Below the pieces are notes generated by a model that saw only the letters and a program-made list of their open reading frames with translations, did not search any database and was not told the DNA's origin. This document shows positions 41,801 through 53,155 of a stretch of DNA of 64,000 nucleotides, piece after piece. Source of the stretch: an uncultured Pseudomonadales bacterium (GTDB lineage Bacteria > Pseudomonadota > Gammaproteobacteria > Pseudomonadales > Porticoccaceae); assembly GCA_943788875.1 (NCBI GenBank), contig CALSSA010000009.1, positions 1 to 64,000 of the forward strand. The letters run 5' to 3'. The translations under genes were made by a program, and so were the position numbers. The number at the start of each line of letters is the position of its first letter. The stretch's first letter is position 1.

Positions 41801-43813
41801 ATGAAACACTTTAACAGTATTTTGATTGCTAACCGCGGGGAGATTGCCTGCCGGGTTATTCGCACCGCCAAACAGCTGGGTTATCGCACCATAGCCGTGT
41901 ATTCCGAAGCGGATGTTGGCGCGCCCCATGTGCAACTGGCCGATGCTGGGGTCTGCATTGGTCCGGGACCCGTGGGCGAATCCTATCTGCTGGCCGATAA
42001 TATTTTGGCTGCAGCTGCCTCTAGCGGGGCCGAGGCTATACATCCAGGCTATGGTTTTCTGAGTGAAAACGCGACCTTTGCCGAGGCGGTTGAATCTGCC
42101 GGGCTAGTGTTTATTGGGCCTACCAGAGAGGCCATTGATGTGATGGGCAATAAGGCCGAGTCCAAGCGTCGCATGATTGAAGCCGGCGTTCCCTGTGTGC
42201 CGGGCTACGAGGGGCTGGACCAGTCTGATAAAACCCTGCTCGCCGAGGGTAAAAAAATTGATCTGCCCTTAATGGTTAAGGCTGCTGCTGGAGGTGGCGG
42301 TCGCGGTATGCGTCTGGTGCATGATTATAAGGAACTGGCCAATGCCATTAAGCTGGCTCGGGCCGAAGCCGAGAGCGCCTTTGGCTCTGGCGAGCTGATT
42401 TTGGAAAAAGCCATTATTCAGCCTCGCCATGTGGAGATTCAAGTCTTTGCTGATACTCAGGGCAATACCATTCATCTGGGGGAGCGGGACTGTTCAGTGC
42501 AGCGCCGTCACCAGAAGGTGGTGGAGGAGGCGCCATGTCCAATTATGACTCCAGAATTGCGCGAACAGATGGGTCAGTCGGCCATTGCTGCGGCCAAAAG
42601 CGTTAACTATCGCGGCGCCGGTACGGTGGAATTTCTGCTCGATGCCAGCGGTGCTTTTTACTTTCTGGAGATGAATACCAGACTGCAGGTGGAGCATCCA
42701 GTGACCGAGCTGATTACTGGTCTGGATCTGGTGGAGCTACAGATTAATGTGGCCGAGGGGCAGCCTCTGGAATTGACTCAGGACGATATAAAATTGCAGG
42801 GCGCTGCTATAGAAGTGCGCCTGTATACAGAGGATCCCAGTCAGGATTTTTTACCCGCCTCAGGCCCGGTAGATTTGTGGCAGCCAGCCAGTGGAGTTGG
42901 TGTGCGTATTGATGACGGCATCTGCACCGGGCAGGAAATCTCACCTTTTTATGATCCTATGGTAGCCAAGGTGATTGGCTATGGTGCAGATCGTGAAACT
43001 GCTCGCCTGCGATTAATTGATGCGCTTAAAGAAACCGTACTGTTTGGCACGGCCAACAATAAAGAGTTTTTGATTCAGTGCCTGCAAAAGCAGAGCTTTA
43101 TTGATGGTGCTGCTACCACGGCATTTATTGCCGAGGAGTTTACCGAAGCAGATCTGGCTGTGGCCGAACCCAGTGTCGAAGATGCCGCGGTGGCCGCTGT
43201 GATTGATTTAAATCTTGAATATCAGCGTCATTTTGCCAGCAGCACATTGAGCAGCCATAAACTTAAAAACTGGACCATGGCCAGCGGGCTGGTCTCGCGC
43301 AAGCAGTATCAGTTTGGCGAGAGCCTCTATGACCTATCAATTTCACCGCTAGACAATAGTGCAGATACCTATCTGATTAGCTGTGCCGAGCCACAGCAGC
43401 AGGTTGAAATTCAGCTGTTGGCCCTGGATGGTATTAGTGCCAGCTTGTTGGTTAATGGCTCAGCCCAGCGAGCAACCTTTAAGCTGCGCCAACAGGGGCA
43501 GCTATACTCGTCGATAGATGGTCGCAGCGCCATGTTTAAAGATCAGATTATTCTTGATGGTGCTGTGGATGAGGCCGCTGGTGGTGGCCGTGTTGTCGCG
43601 CCTATGCATGGTCTGCTGCTGGAGGTTCTGGTCAAACCCGGTGATGAGGTGGTTAAAGGGCAAAATCTGGCCGTATTGGAAGCCATGAAAATGCATTATG
43701 AAATAGTTGCCGAAGTGGATGGCACGGTTGAGGAAGTCACCGCAGTGGCAGGCAACCAGGTGGCGGCCGATGACGTATTAATGGAAATAAACCAACAACA
43801 AGAGGCCAACTAA
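41801..43813 (+). CDS. atuF: Biotin-dependent acyl-CoA carboxylase alpha subunit (AtuF-like)
   Basis: A 670-residue biotin carboxylase with fused biotin carrier domain. FNSILIANRGEIACRVIRTA opens the biotin carboxylase domain, the ATP-grasp loop is VKAAAGGGGRGMRLV, HLGERDCSVQRRHQKVVEEA and FLEMNTRLQVEHPVTELITG are the catalytic segments, and LEAMKMHYEIVAEVDG at the C-terminus carries the biotinylated lysine. It pairs with the AtuC-like beta subunit two genes upstream. The stop overlaps the start of the GST gene. Confidence 0.9.
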   Translation: MKHFNSILIANRGEIACRVIRTAKQLGYRTIAVYSEADVGAPHVQLADAGVCIGPGPVGESYLLADNILAAAASSGAEAIHPGYGFLSENATFAEAVESAGLVFIGPTREAIDVMGNKAESKRRMIEAGVPCVPGYEGLDQSDKTLLAEGKKIDLPLMVKAAAGGGGRGMRLVHDYKELANAIKLARAEAESAFGSGELILEKAIIQPRHVEIQVFADTQGNTIHLGERDCSVQRRHQKVVEEAPCPIMTPELREQMGQSAIAAAKSVNYRGAGTVEFLLDASGAFYFLEMNTRLQVEHPVTELITGLDLVELQINVAEGQPLELTQDDIKLQGAAIEVRLYTEDPSQDFLPASGPVDLWQPASGVGVRIDDGICTGQEISPFYDPMVAKVIGYGADRETARLRLIDALKETVLFGTANNKEFLIQCLQKQSFIDGAATTAFIAEEFTEADLAVAEPSVEDAAVAAVIDLNLEYQRHFASSTLSSHKLKNWTMASGLVSRKQYQFGESLYDLSISPLDNSADTYLISCAEPQQQVEIQLLALDGISASLLVNGSAQRATFKLRQQGQLYSSIDGRSAMFKDQIILDGAVDEAAGGGRVVAPMHGLLLEVLVKPGDEVVKGQNLAVLEAMKMHYEIVAEVDGTVEEVTAVAGNQVAADDVLMEINQQQEAN

Positions 43814-44442
43814 TGGCACTAAAACTTTGGCACTGCGCTGGTGCAAGATCAATCCGCCCCCTGTGGACCTTAGAGGAAATGGGGATCGATTATGATATCG
43901 AGGTGATGAAATTTCCGCCGCGATTTTTCCATGCTGGTTATACCGATCTGAACCCGATTGGCACGGTGCCGTTTTTTACTGATGGCGATGTTGAAATGAC
44001 TGAGTCAGCGGGTATCAGCCAGTATCTCGTGGACAAATATGGCCCGACAGATTTAGCAGTGGCTGTTGATGAGCCAGACTATGGGCTTTATCTAAACTGG
44101 TTGCACCGCAGTGATGCCACCCTGACATTTCCCCAGACATTAGTGCTCAGATATACCATTCTTGAGCCAGAGGAAAAGCGTCTGCCCAGTGTGGCGGAAG
44201 ACTATGCGAAATGGTTCCACTCTCGACTGCGCTCGGTAGAAGAGGCGACAGCGGACCGCGAGTTTCTCTGTGGAGGCCGTTTTACCATTGCAGATATTGC
44301 GGTGGGTTATGCTCTCTATCTGGCCGAGACCCTTAAGCTTGGTGAAGCCTTTAAGCCTAATACCATAGCCTATTATGAGCGCCTCAAGGCACGACCCGGT
44401 TTCCAGCGCGCCACGCGTTTTGATGCTGCTGCAATGGTTTAA
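43813..44442 (+). CDS. Glutathione S-transferase
   Basis: A 209-residue cytosolic-type GST. The thioredoxin-like N-terminal domain reads LKLWHCAGARSIRPLWTLEE, with NPIGTVPFFTDGDVEMTESA holding the Glu-Ser pair that binds the glutathione gamma-glutamyl group; the helical C-terminal domain includes FTIADIAVGYALYLAE. Its ATG overlaps the stop of the carboxylase alpha gene (TAATG), so it belongs to the operon. It may detoxify reactive enals or act on a pathway isomer; not determinable. Confidence 0.88.
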   Translation: MALKLWHCAGARSIRPLWTLEEMGIDYDIEVMKFPPRFFHAGYTDLNPIGTVPFFTDGDVEMTESAGISQYLVDKYGPTDLAVAVDEPDYGLYLNWLHRSDATLTFPQTLVLRYTILEPEEKRLPSVAEDYAKWFHSRLRSVEEATADREFLCGGRFTIADIAVGYALYLAETLKLGEAFKPNTIAYYERLKARPGFQRATRFDAAAMV

Positions 44443-46521
<2,079 letters not shown>

Positions 46522-46749
46522 CGGCTGTAAAAGGGTGACCACTGGGTCGTAGCTGAGGACTTGCTGGCAAGGCTTACTACTGTTGGCTGAGGCCTGTAAC
46601 GTCGGGCAATAGATAAAAAGCTTTTGCAGCAGAGTCGGATGCAAGTCTGGTAGGGGACGCCAGCCGTAATATTATTAGTCGGCTCAATATTGACACTACA
46701 AATGCCATAACCTATGGTGTTGGCCTAATTTTTTGAGGAGTGAACATCC
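46522..46749. promoter_or_regulatory. Intergenic segment before acyl-CoA dehydrogenase pair 2
   Basis: Contains no gene. The last bases include GAGGAG (about 46735), an ideal ribosome-binding site for the GTG start at 46750. A promoter for pair 2 is expected here, but no box is convincing and no strong palindrome was found. Confidence 0.35.
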
Positions 46750-47934
46750 GTGGACATTAATTTTTCAGCAGAGGATTTGGCATTTCGTGATGAGGTGCGT
46801 GATTTTTTTACAACAGAATTTGATGCTTCAATAGCTGCGGAATTAAGCGGCGCTCAGGGCACTGATTACAAAGGCGCAATTGTTGCCTGGCAGAAAAAGC
46901 TCCATGCCAAGGGCTGGATCGCTCCAGGCTGGCCTAAAGAATACGGCGGCACTGATTGGTCGTCGACGCAGAAATTCATATATGAAACTGAGCGGGGACT
47001 AGCAGGAATTCCGGATGTTGTTCCCTTTGGTTTAAAGATGGTGGCGCCAGTTATTTACACCTTTGGTAACGAAGAGCAGAAAGCCAGGTTCTTACCTCGT
47101 ATTCTAGAGAGTGAAGACTGGTGGTGTCAGGGCTATTCGGAGCCCGGTGCAGGTTCAGATTTGGCTGCTCTAAATACCACTGCCGACTATGCGGGTGACA
47201 ACTATATTGTCAATGGCCGCAAGATCTGGACCACCTTTGCCCAGTATGCCGATTGGATTTTCTGTCTGGTACGCACTAGCAAAGGCATGCGTAAACAGCA
47301 GGGCATTAGCTTTCTGTTGATCGATATGAATACTCCGGGCATCACGGTTAAGCCTATCGTCACTATCGATGGCAAGCACAGCCTCAATGAAGTGCTGTTC
47401 GAAGACGTTAAAGTTCCGACTGATAATCTGATTGGTGAGCAGGATAAAGGCTGGACCTACGCCAAGGCACTGTTAGCCCACGAGCGCACCGGCATGGCTG
47501 AAGTGGCTGATTCTACTCGTATGCTGAATTCTCTGAAGCAGCGTGCCAGTGTTGAAGTGAACGGTGGCAATGCAATGATTGATGATCCTATTTTCCAGAT
47601 GCGCCTCTCGGACATTGAGATGGAGCTGATGGCTCTTGAATACACTGAATTGCGTGTGTTCGCCTCTATGGCAGCGGGCGGTATGCCAGGGCCAGAGTCC
47701 TCATTGTTAAAAATTAAAGGTACTGAGATCAGTCAGTCTATTCATGAGCTGCAACTGCAGCTGGCGTCTTTCTATGGTGGTGCATTGCCAGAGAATCTAA
47801 ATGCTGATGAGCTGGGTCATGACTTTGCTTTCGAAGCCCGCGGCAAATATATGTATGGTCGCGCAGCTACTATCTATGGCGGATCAAACGAAGTGCAGCG
47901 CAATGTGATCGCCAAAGCGGTATTGGGCCTGTAA
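46750..47934 (+). CDS. Acyl-CoA dehydrogenase, large subunit of pair 2
   Basis: A 394-residue acyl-CoA dehydrogenase, GTG start with GAGGAG. WWCQGYSEPGAGSDLAALNT and RKIWTTFAQYADWIFCLVRT match the large chain of pair 1. The C-terminal motif is TIYGGSNEVQRNVIA, with Gly at the MCAD base position; helix G has AHERT with Glu245 as the likely base. No QxHGGxG FAD motif is present (LQLQLASFYGGALP). The next gene supplies it. The family type IYGGSNEVQ is frequent in enzymes for bulky acyl-CoAs. Confidence 0.88.
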   Translation: MDINFSAEDLAFRDEVRDFFTTEFDASIAAELSGAQGTDYKGAIVAWQKKLHAKGWIAPGWPKEYGGTDWSSTQKFIYETERGLAGIPDVVPFGLKMVAPVIYTFGNEEQKARFLPRILESEDWWCQGYSEPGAGSDLAALNTTADYAGDNYIVNGRKIWTTFAQYADWIFCLVRTSKGMRKQQGISFLLIDMNTPGITVKPIVTIDGKHSLNEVLFEDVKVPTDNLIGEQDKGWTYAKALLAHERTGMAEVADSTRMLNSLKQRASVEVNGGNAMIDDPIFQMRLSDIEMELMALEYTELRVFASMAAGGMPGPESSLLKIKGTEISQSIHELQLQLASFYGGALPENLNADELGHDFAFEARGKYMYGRAATIYGGSNEVQRNVIAKAVLGL

Positions 47935-48014
47935 GGTCAACAGCCGATAAAAAGCACAATAAAAGCATGCTCCCCTCAGGTTGAGCGTTTACAGGTTTTC
48001 AGGAGTTATAACAG

Positions 48015-49157
48015 ATGAATTTTGATTTTACCGAAGAACAAACCATGATCAAGGACAGCGTTTCGCGCTTTGTTCGTGATGAATACGACTTTGATACCAG
48101 ACGTACAATTGTTGAATCAGATGAGGGCATTAGCCGCAAATTCTGGTCTATGTTTGCCGAACTTGGCTGGCTGTCAGTGCCCTTTGCTGAAGAGTATGGC
48201 GGTTTTGGTGGCACTGTCGAAGATATCGCGGCGGTGATGGAAGAACTGGGTAAAGGCATTGTGGTTGAGCCCTATGCGTCTACAGTCGTGGTTTTTGGCG
48301 GCCTGCTGGCTGCCTCGGATAACAGCGCTCTAAAGGCAGAGGTTATCCCTAGCATTATCGATGGTAGCTGCATGGGCTCACTGGCATCTACTGAAGCTCA
48401 GTCTCGCTATGAGATGAGTGATGTGGCGACCACCGCAACAGCCAGCGATGGAGGTTATAAGATCAATGGTGAAAAGACCGTTGTAGCTAACGGCGGCACG
48501 GCGAATAAGTTTATTGTTACCGCTCGACATGCTGGTGATCAGTTTGATCGCGCGGGCATCAGCCTGTTTTTAGTCGATGCTTCTGCTCCCGGAGTAGAGG
48601 TCAAAAGCTACAAGATGATGGATGGTCAAAGTGCGGCCACAGTCACCTTTAAAGATGTGATGGTTCCTGCCAGTCAGCTACTTAATGCAGCGGGCGAAGG
48701 CATGGATCTGATTGATCAGGTGATGCCGCAGATTCTAATGGGTCTGAGCGCTGAAGCTCTAGGCATTATGTCCACTCTGAATACAGCTACAGTTGAATAT
48801 ACCAAGGTGCGCCAGCAGTTTGATACGCCAATTAGTTCTTTTCAGGTTTTGCAGCATCGCATGGTGGATACTTTTATGGCCTGTGAGCAGACTAAGTCTA
48901 TGCTCTATCGTGGACTCTGTCAGGCGGGAGAAGATGATTCTGCGGCTCTGTTGAAAACTGTCCATGCCCTCAAGGCCACTGTTGCTCGTTATGGTCGATT
49001 GATTGGCGAAGAGGCGATTCAAATTCATGGCGGTATCGGTATGACTGATGAACTAAATATAGGCCATTTTGTTAAGCGCCTAATGATGATCAATGTGACC
49101 TTTGGTGACGGTGATTACCATCAGAAGAAGTTTAATCAGCTAAGTTACTCTGCCTGA
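48015..49157 (+). CDS. Acyl-CoA dehydrogenase, small subunit of pair 2
   Basis: A 380-residue homologue with MNFDFTEEQTMIKDSVSRFV at its start and IQIHGGIGMTDELNIGHFVK near the end, the FAD-site motif missing from the large partner. The helix-G Glu-Arg is absent (VMPQILMGLSAEALGI) and the YEGT equivalent is TFGDGDYHQ. CAGGAG lies upstream of the ATG. Its stop overlaps the start of the hydrolase gene by one base, linking the pair with an ester/lipid hydrolase. Confidence 0.87.
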   Translation: MNFDFTEEQTMIKDSVSRFVRDEYDFDTRRTIVESDEGISRKFWSMFAELGWLSVPFAEEYGGFGGTVEDIAAVMEELGKGIVVEPYASTVVVFGGLLAASDNSALKAEVIPSIIDGSCMGSLASTEAQSRYEMSDVATTATASDGGYKINGEKTVVANGGTANKFIVTARHAGDQFDRAGISLFLVDASAPGVEVKSYKMMDGQSAATVTFKDVMVPASQLLNAAGEGMDLIDQVMPQILMGLSAEALGIMSTLNTATVEYTKVRQQFDTPISSFQVLQHRMVDTFMACEQTKSMLYRGLCQAGEDDSAALLKTVHALKATVARYGRLIGEEAIQIHGGIGMTDELNIGHFVKRLMMINVTFGDGDYHQKKFNQLSYSA

Positions 49158-50251
49158 TGATAACCCTGACTGCCGTGGTCTGTGCTGTCGGCTTTGCCGG
49201 GCTGTCTCGGTTGGGGTATCAATTTTTAACTAAGGATCCCCTGGCTAAATTCGACCTTCCGCTGGGGCATTTAGTCAGTATAGAAAGCACGGCGGGCAAG
49301 CGTCAGTCGGAGCAGGCGCTAAAGGATATAACCAAACGCCTTCGCTCCAATCCCGCGAGTTCAAGTAAGCTTTCTGTTAAGCAGCGTGTGCCGCTTATGC
49401 GCGAGGCTATGGAAAATTTCTTTGCTGAAACTGAGAACCAGGCTGTCAGTAGTTTTACCCCGGTAGATGCGGCTGGTGTGCCAGCTGAATGGGTGGTAGC
49501 GCCAGGAGTTGATGGGGATAACAACCGTCGTCTGATGTATATCCACGGCGGTGCTTTCTTTGCCGGTAGCCCTAGAAGCCACCGGGTGGTGACCAGCAAA
49601 TTATCAGAAATTACCAATAGCTCAGTGCTGTCCATCGACTATCGACTAATGCCGGAATTTAGTCGTCGTGATGCTGTTGCAGATTGCAGTACGGCCTACC
49701 AATGGCTCGTGAATAATGGCCCTCAGGGCGTTGGCACAGCCGCACATATGTTAGTTGCAGGGGATTCAGCCGGGGGTAATTTAACACTGGTGCTACTGGC
49801 TCTGCTGCGGGATAGCGGAGGGCGAATGCCCAATGCCGCTGTGACCCTGTCACCAGTGACCGACTGTCGCTTTAATAGCCCGAGTATCCTGTCTAACCTG
49901 AGCACTGACGTGATGCTTAAGCCTCTTGCCAGCCGTCTTGCCAAGGTACCAAAAATCCTACTGCGCCTAGGCGCTCGCCATATGGCCAAGGACAATCCCA
50001 GTGATCCGTTGATATCGCCTCTGCTGGGGGATCTGTCTAACCTGCCACCCACTTTGGTGCTGGCAAGTCATGATGAGATTCTGCGTGATGATGGTCGTCG
50101 TTACGTGAATAAAGCTGTTGCTGCAGGATCCACAGCTGAGTTTATCTACTGTATGAAAATGCCCCATGTGTGGCCGATCTTTTATCCCGACTTGCCGGAA
50201 GCCGAATTGGCCTTCCAGCAGGTCAGTGCATTTCTAAACCGTCATTGCTAG
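49157..50251 (+). CDS. HSL-family alpha/beta hydrolase (lipase/esterase)
   Basis: A 364-residue hydrolase of the hormone-sensitive-lipase type. The oxyanion-hole motif is MYIHGGAFFAGSPRSH, the nucleophile elbow is LVAGDSAGGNLTLVLL, and the acid and His of the triad are expected in LVLASHDEILRDDG and MKMPHVWPIFYP. The N-terminus is hydrophobic (LTAVVCAVGFAGLSRL), perhaps a membrane anchor. It hydrolyses esters of medium size. Translationally joined to pair 2, it may release the acid that the dehydrogenase pathway degrades. Confidence 0.88.
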   Translation: MITLTAVVCAVGFAGLSRLGYQFLTKDPLAKFDLPLGHLVSIESTAGKRQSEQALKDITKRLRSNPASSSKLSVKQRVPLMREAMENFFAETENQAVSSFTPVDAAGVPAEWVVAPGVDGDNNRRLMYIHGGAFFAGSPRSHRVVTSKLSEITNSSVLSIDYRLMPEFSRRDAVADCSTAYQWLVNNGPQGVGTAAHMLVAGDSAGGNLTLVLLALLRDSGGRMPNAAVTLSPVTDCRFNSPSILSNLSTDVMLKPLASRLAKVPKILLRLGARHMAKDNPSDPLISPLLGDLSNLPPTLVLASHDEILRDDGRRYVNKAVAAGSTAEFIYCMKMPHVWPIFYPDLPEAELAFQQVSAFLNRHC

Positions 50252-50258
50252 TTAGGAT

Positions 50259-51128
50259 CTAACTCTTGGGCTTGCGCATCATTAGCGCTGGGGTTGCTTC
50301 TGTGTAGGCAATAAACTCCGGATCCGATCCCCATTTTTTTTGTGCCAGATTTTCCAGCAAAGGAATACCACTGACTTTCGTTAGCAACAAAAAAACAAAC
50401 AGCGGAGAGATCATAGTCGCTAGCTGCCAGCCGCTGAGTACTGGTAGAGCCAGCAGTGACAGACCCAGCCACAATGTGATTTCACCAAAGTAGTTGGGGT
50501 GCCTTGACCAGGCCCATAAGCCGGTCGTGATAAAGCGATCGCGATTGTCGGGGTTGTTTCTAAACTGGGTTTTCTGATGGTCTGCAATCACTTCAATCAG
50601 CATGCCTGCAACCCATAATGCTATGCCAGCATAGGCCAGTGGGCCGAGGGCCACGGTGGTATTTGAAGTCATGGCAGCGAGTCCGGCAGCCATGGTGACT
50701 AGTACCCAAAGCCCCCCTAAGGTCCAGGTCATAAGAAACCAGAAAAATTTAGTTTTCATCACGACAAAGCGTTTGTCTTGACCATCTTTCTTGATTCGCC
50801 AAAATAAAAATGAGCCCAGTCTAAGGGCCCAGATTAGAATCATTGCGCCGATAATCATATCCCGCAAATCAAGCTCGGGATTGAGCCAGGCTGCGGCGAT
50901 CACGGTACTGACATAGGAAATGGAGCCGGTCAGGTCGAAGTAGTGTTCTGTCTGGAACCCGTAGGAGGGTAGAAATATGGACCAGTGCAATACAAAACCA
51001 ATCGCACCACAGAGTAAAAATAATGGCCAGCCATGGATACTAGTGCTGCCCTGGCTGCCTGCCAGCAGGATAAGGGCAGCGATAACGAGGGATACGGCTA
51101 TGCCGATAATACTGTTAGTTGTTTTCAT
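50259..51128 (-). CDS. DUF1295 membrane protein (steroid 5-alpha-reductase-like fold)
   Basis: A 289-residue polytopic membrane protein from the ATG at 51128; a TTG at 51140 would add four residues. The C-terminal signature FITTGLWAWSRHPNYFGEIT and LWLGLSLLALPVL is typical of DUF1295, related to the 3-oxo-5-alpha-steroid 4-dehydrogenase and ICMT-type enzymes that bind NADPH or SAM in this region. FDLTGSISYVSTVIAAAW near residue 70 is also characteristic. Substrate unknown. It is convergent with the hydrolase gene, seven bases between stops. Confidence 0.85.
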   Translation of the reverse strand: MKTTNSIIGIAVSLVIAALILLAGSQGSTSIHGWPLFLLCGAIGFVLHWSIFLPSYGFQTEHYFDLTGSISYVSTVIAAAWLNPELDLRDMIIGAMILIWALRLGSFLFWRIKKDGQDKRFVVMKTKFFWFLMTWTLGGLWVLVTMAAGLAAMTSNTTVALGPLAYAGIALWVAGMLIEVIADHQKTQFRNNPDNRDRFITTGLWAWSRHPNYFGEITLWLGLSLLALPVLSGWQLATMISPLFVFLLLTKVSGIPLLENLAQKKWGSDPEFIAYTEATPALMMRKPKS

Positions 51129-51205
51129 TATTATTCTCAACTAGTAAATTGATATTCGTTCTTATACGGCAGCTGGCCGGCGACTAGATTGCTTTGTTGG
51201 CAGCC

Positions 51206-53113
51206 CTAGAAAGCGTCCATAAATTGATAGGGATCATGTTCTTTGCATCCTCCTCCGGCCAAATCTGCGTAGCGCTGGGGGTCCCAGAAGTCACTGCTGT
51301 GGTATGAGATTAAAAAGCTTTCGACAAATAATTTGCAGCGCTCTCGCTGCTGTTTGAACTCGGTATCCGCCTCAATGCGAGCCACCATATCCTCAACGCT
51401 GGGGCTGTAGTTTTCCATGCGCCAGCCGCCATCAGTGGCACTGTCAAAGATCATTGTATTGACTTTGTTGTCGGCCCAGGCCCTCCAGTCTGGTTGCTGT
51501 GAATAGCTGCCCTGGCCAGGGGAACCTGTGTGGGCGAATTGTCCCCAGTAATTCATCATTGCCTTAGACAGGGCTTCTCGATCATCCCGAGTCTCCTCGC
51601 CATAGAGAAAGGGCACTCTCAGGCCACCGAGGAAGTCGCCAAAAACAAAACTAATCTCCAAGCCATGTCCGGCACCCACCAGTTCAGGCAGGTTGGCTAA
51701 CCAGCTTTTGGGGGATGAGTCCCAGTCAAATCTGTAGCTGAAGATATTGCTCTGTTCGGAGGCTAGCATCAGTCGAGCCATTTCAGTGCCACCCAGCACA
51801 TGCCAACGCTGGGAGTAGTATTTGGCATAGCGCTGATAGTCGAGGCGATCTTTGATGTTGAGCCTAATACCGAGTTGCCTGCCGACATAACGCGGATCAC
51901 TGACCATTAGAGATTTTTCTTCATCGCGATTTGAGCCAATAATCATAGGTACTGAGTTGTAAGTGCTGGCATTACTGAATAACTCGGCGAAAGGCTGGAA
52001 GGGCAGCACATGGCCATCCCGCAGTAGTTGCGGTATCTGCACTCTATCTTTATTGCGCGCTGTTTGCAGGCCAGCCTGCATCAGTGCTTCGGGACTCTGT
52101 TTGTAAAGTAGTCCGGCAATAGCGGCATCGGTCATATCGGAGACGTCGCCTATGGCTTCTCTGCGATCGGTGGCGATTTTCAAATTGATCAGCAGCTGGG
52201 CAACCAGTTCGTTGGAACTGACTGGCCAGCCTGGTTGAGTTTGATCATGGTAAAAATTTTCGGCGCTGGCGAGGCTCTCTGTTCGTGATGAACCACTCTG
52301 GCTAATGGCTTTGTGAAACAGTCCTTTAGCTAAAGGCGATGCCATAAGAGCAAAAACATTGCGCCCGCCAGCGGACTCGCCAAAAACTGTGACATTACCG
52401 GCATCGCCGCCAAAGGTATGGATATTAGTATTCACCCATTTCAGAGCAGCAATAATATCTAATAGCCCGTAGTTACCGGATGCATCCTCGAGGTTGGTGG
52501 CATTGTTGCGGATGGCTCGGTGAGTCAGGGAGCCGAGTTGGCCCAGTCGATAGTTGAGGGAAACAAAGATCACTTGCTGATCGGCGGCTATATTCTGCCC
52601 CTGATAAAAGCGCGCGGAACCGAGGTTGTTGCCGCCGCCATGAATCCAAAGCATCACAGGCAATTTTACCGCTGGATCTGTAGTGTTGGCGCTGAGCTTT
52701 TGCGGTGCCCAGATATTGAGATAGAGACAGTCTTCACTGCCCACCATATCGCCTTTGCTGCCGCCCAGTGCGGCGAGAAAGGTCCAGGGTTGGGGGCAGG
52801 GGTCAGCGTTTTGCAGTGCCAGCAATGGTTGCTGCCAGTTATTTACTGGTCGTGGCGCTTTCCAGCGTAGCTCTTTAACGGGCGGTGCGCCATAGGGTAT
52901 GCCCAGCCAGGCAAAGGTGTTTTTGCTGGAGGAAAAGCCAATAACCGGACCATTGGCTGTTTCTCTGGCGGTGACAGGGTCGGGGATATTGATTTCCCCG
53001 GTAGTAGTTGCGATTTTATCAAGGTCTATCTTGTCATGGCCCAGATACAACAATAGACCTGCACTCAGGGCAATCATTATTGCGGTTATTACGAGCATAT
53101 TTTTAAGCCGCAT
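51206..53113 (-). CDS. Type-B carboxylesterase, exported or membrane-anchored
   Basis: A 635-residue carboxylesterase from the ATG at 53113. A basic start and hydrophobic segment (KNMLVITAIMIALSAGLLLY) form a signal anchor. Then come FAWLGIPYGAPPVKELRWKA, EDCLYLNIWAP, LPVMLWIHGGGNNLGSARFY, the nucleophile elbow VTVFGESAGGRNVFALMASP, the acidic residue in GSNRDEEKSL, and the His in GAGHGLEISFVFGD. The enzyme is longer than usual (about 520-560), with an extra C-terminal tail of roughly 60 residues containing cysteines. It probably cleaves esters in the periplasm, upstream of the acyl-CoA steps. Confidence 0.88.
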   Translation of the reverse strand: MRLKNMLVITAIMIALSAGLLLYLGHDKIDLDKIATTTGEINIPDPVTARETANGPVIGFSSSKNTFAWLGIPYGAPPVKELRWKAPRPVNNWQQPLLALQNADPCPQPWTFLAALGGSKGDMVGSEDCLYLNIWAPQKLSANTTDPAVKLPVMLWIHGGGNNLGSARFYQGQNIAADQQVIFVSLNYRLGQLGSLTHRAIRNNATNLEDASGNYGLLDIIAALKWVNTNIHTFGGDAGNVTVFGESAGGRNVFALMASPLAKGLFHKAISQSGSSRTESLASAENFYHDQTQPGWPVSSNELVAQLLINLKIATDRREAIGDVSDMTDAAIAGLLYKQSPEALMQAGLQTARNKDRVQIPQLLRDGHVLPFQPFAELFSNASTYNSVPMIIGSNRDEEKSLMVSDPRYVGRQLGIRLNIKDRLDYQRYAKYYSQRWHVLGGTEMARLMLASEQSNIFSYRFDWDSSPKSWLANLPELVGAGHGLEISFVFGDFLGGLRVPFLYGEETRDDREALSKAMMNYWGQFAHTGSPGQGSYSQQPDWRAWADNKVNTMIFDSATDGGWRMENYSPSVEDMVARIEADTEFKQQRERCKLFVESFLISYHSSDFWDPQRYADLAGGGCKEHDPYQFMDAF

Positions 53114-53155
53114 AAACAATTGCCTTTTGCCTGTTTTATCTAATTTATGACATCT

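Noticed and set aside
39315-43813. Assignment of the carboxylase as methylcrotonyl-CoA carboxylase (liu leucine pathway)
   Set aside because: The beta subunit has GSSTAGGAY and LAGPPLLKAATGEIAT rather than GSCTAGGAYVPAMSDE, and an atuA gene precedes it; kept only as an alternative.
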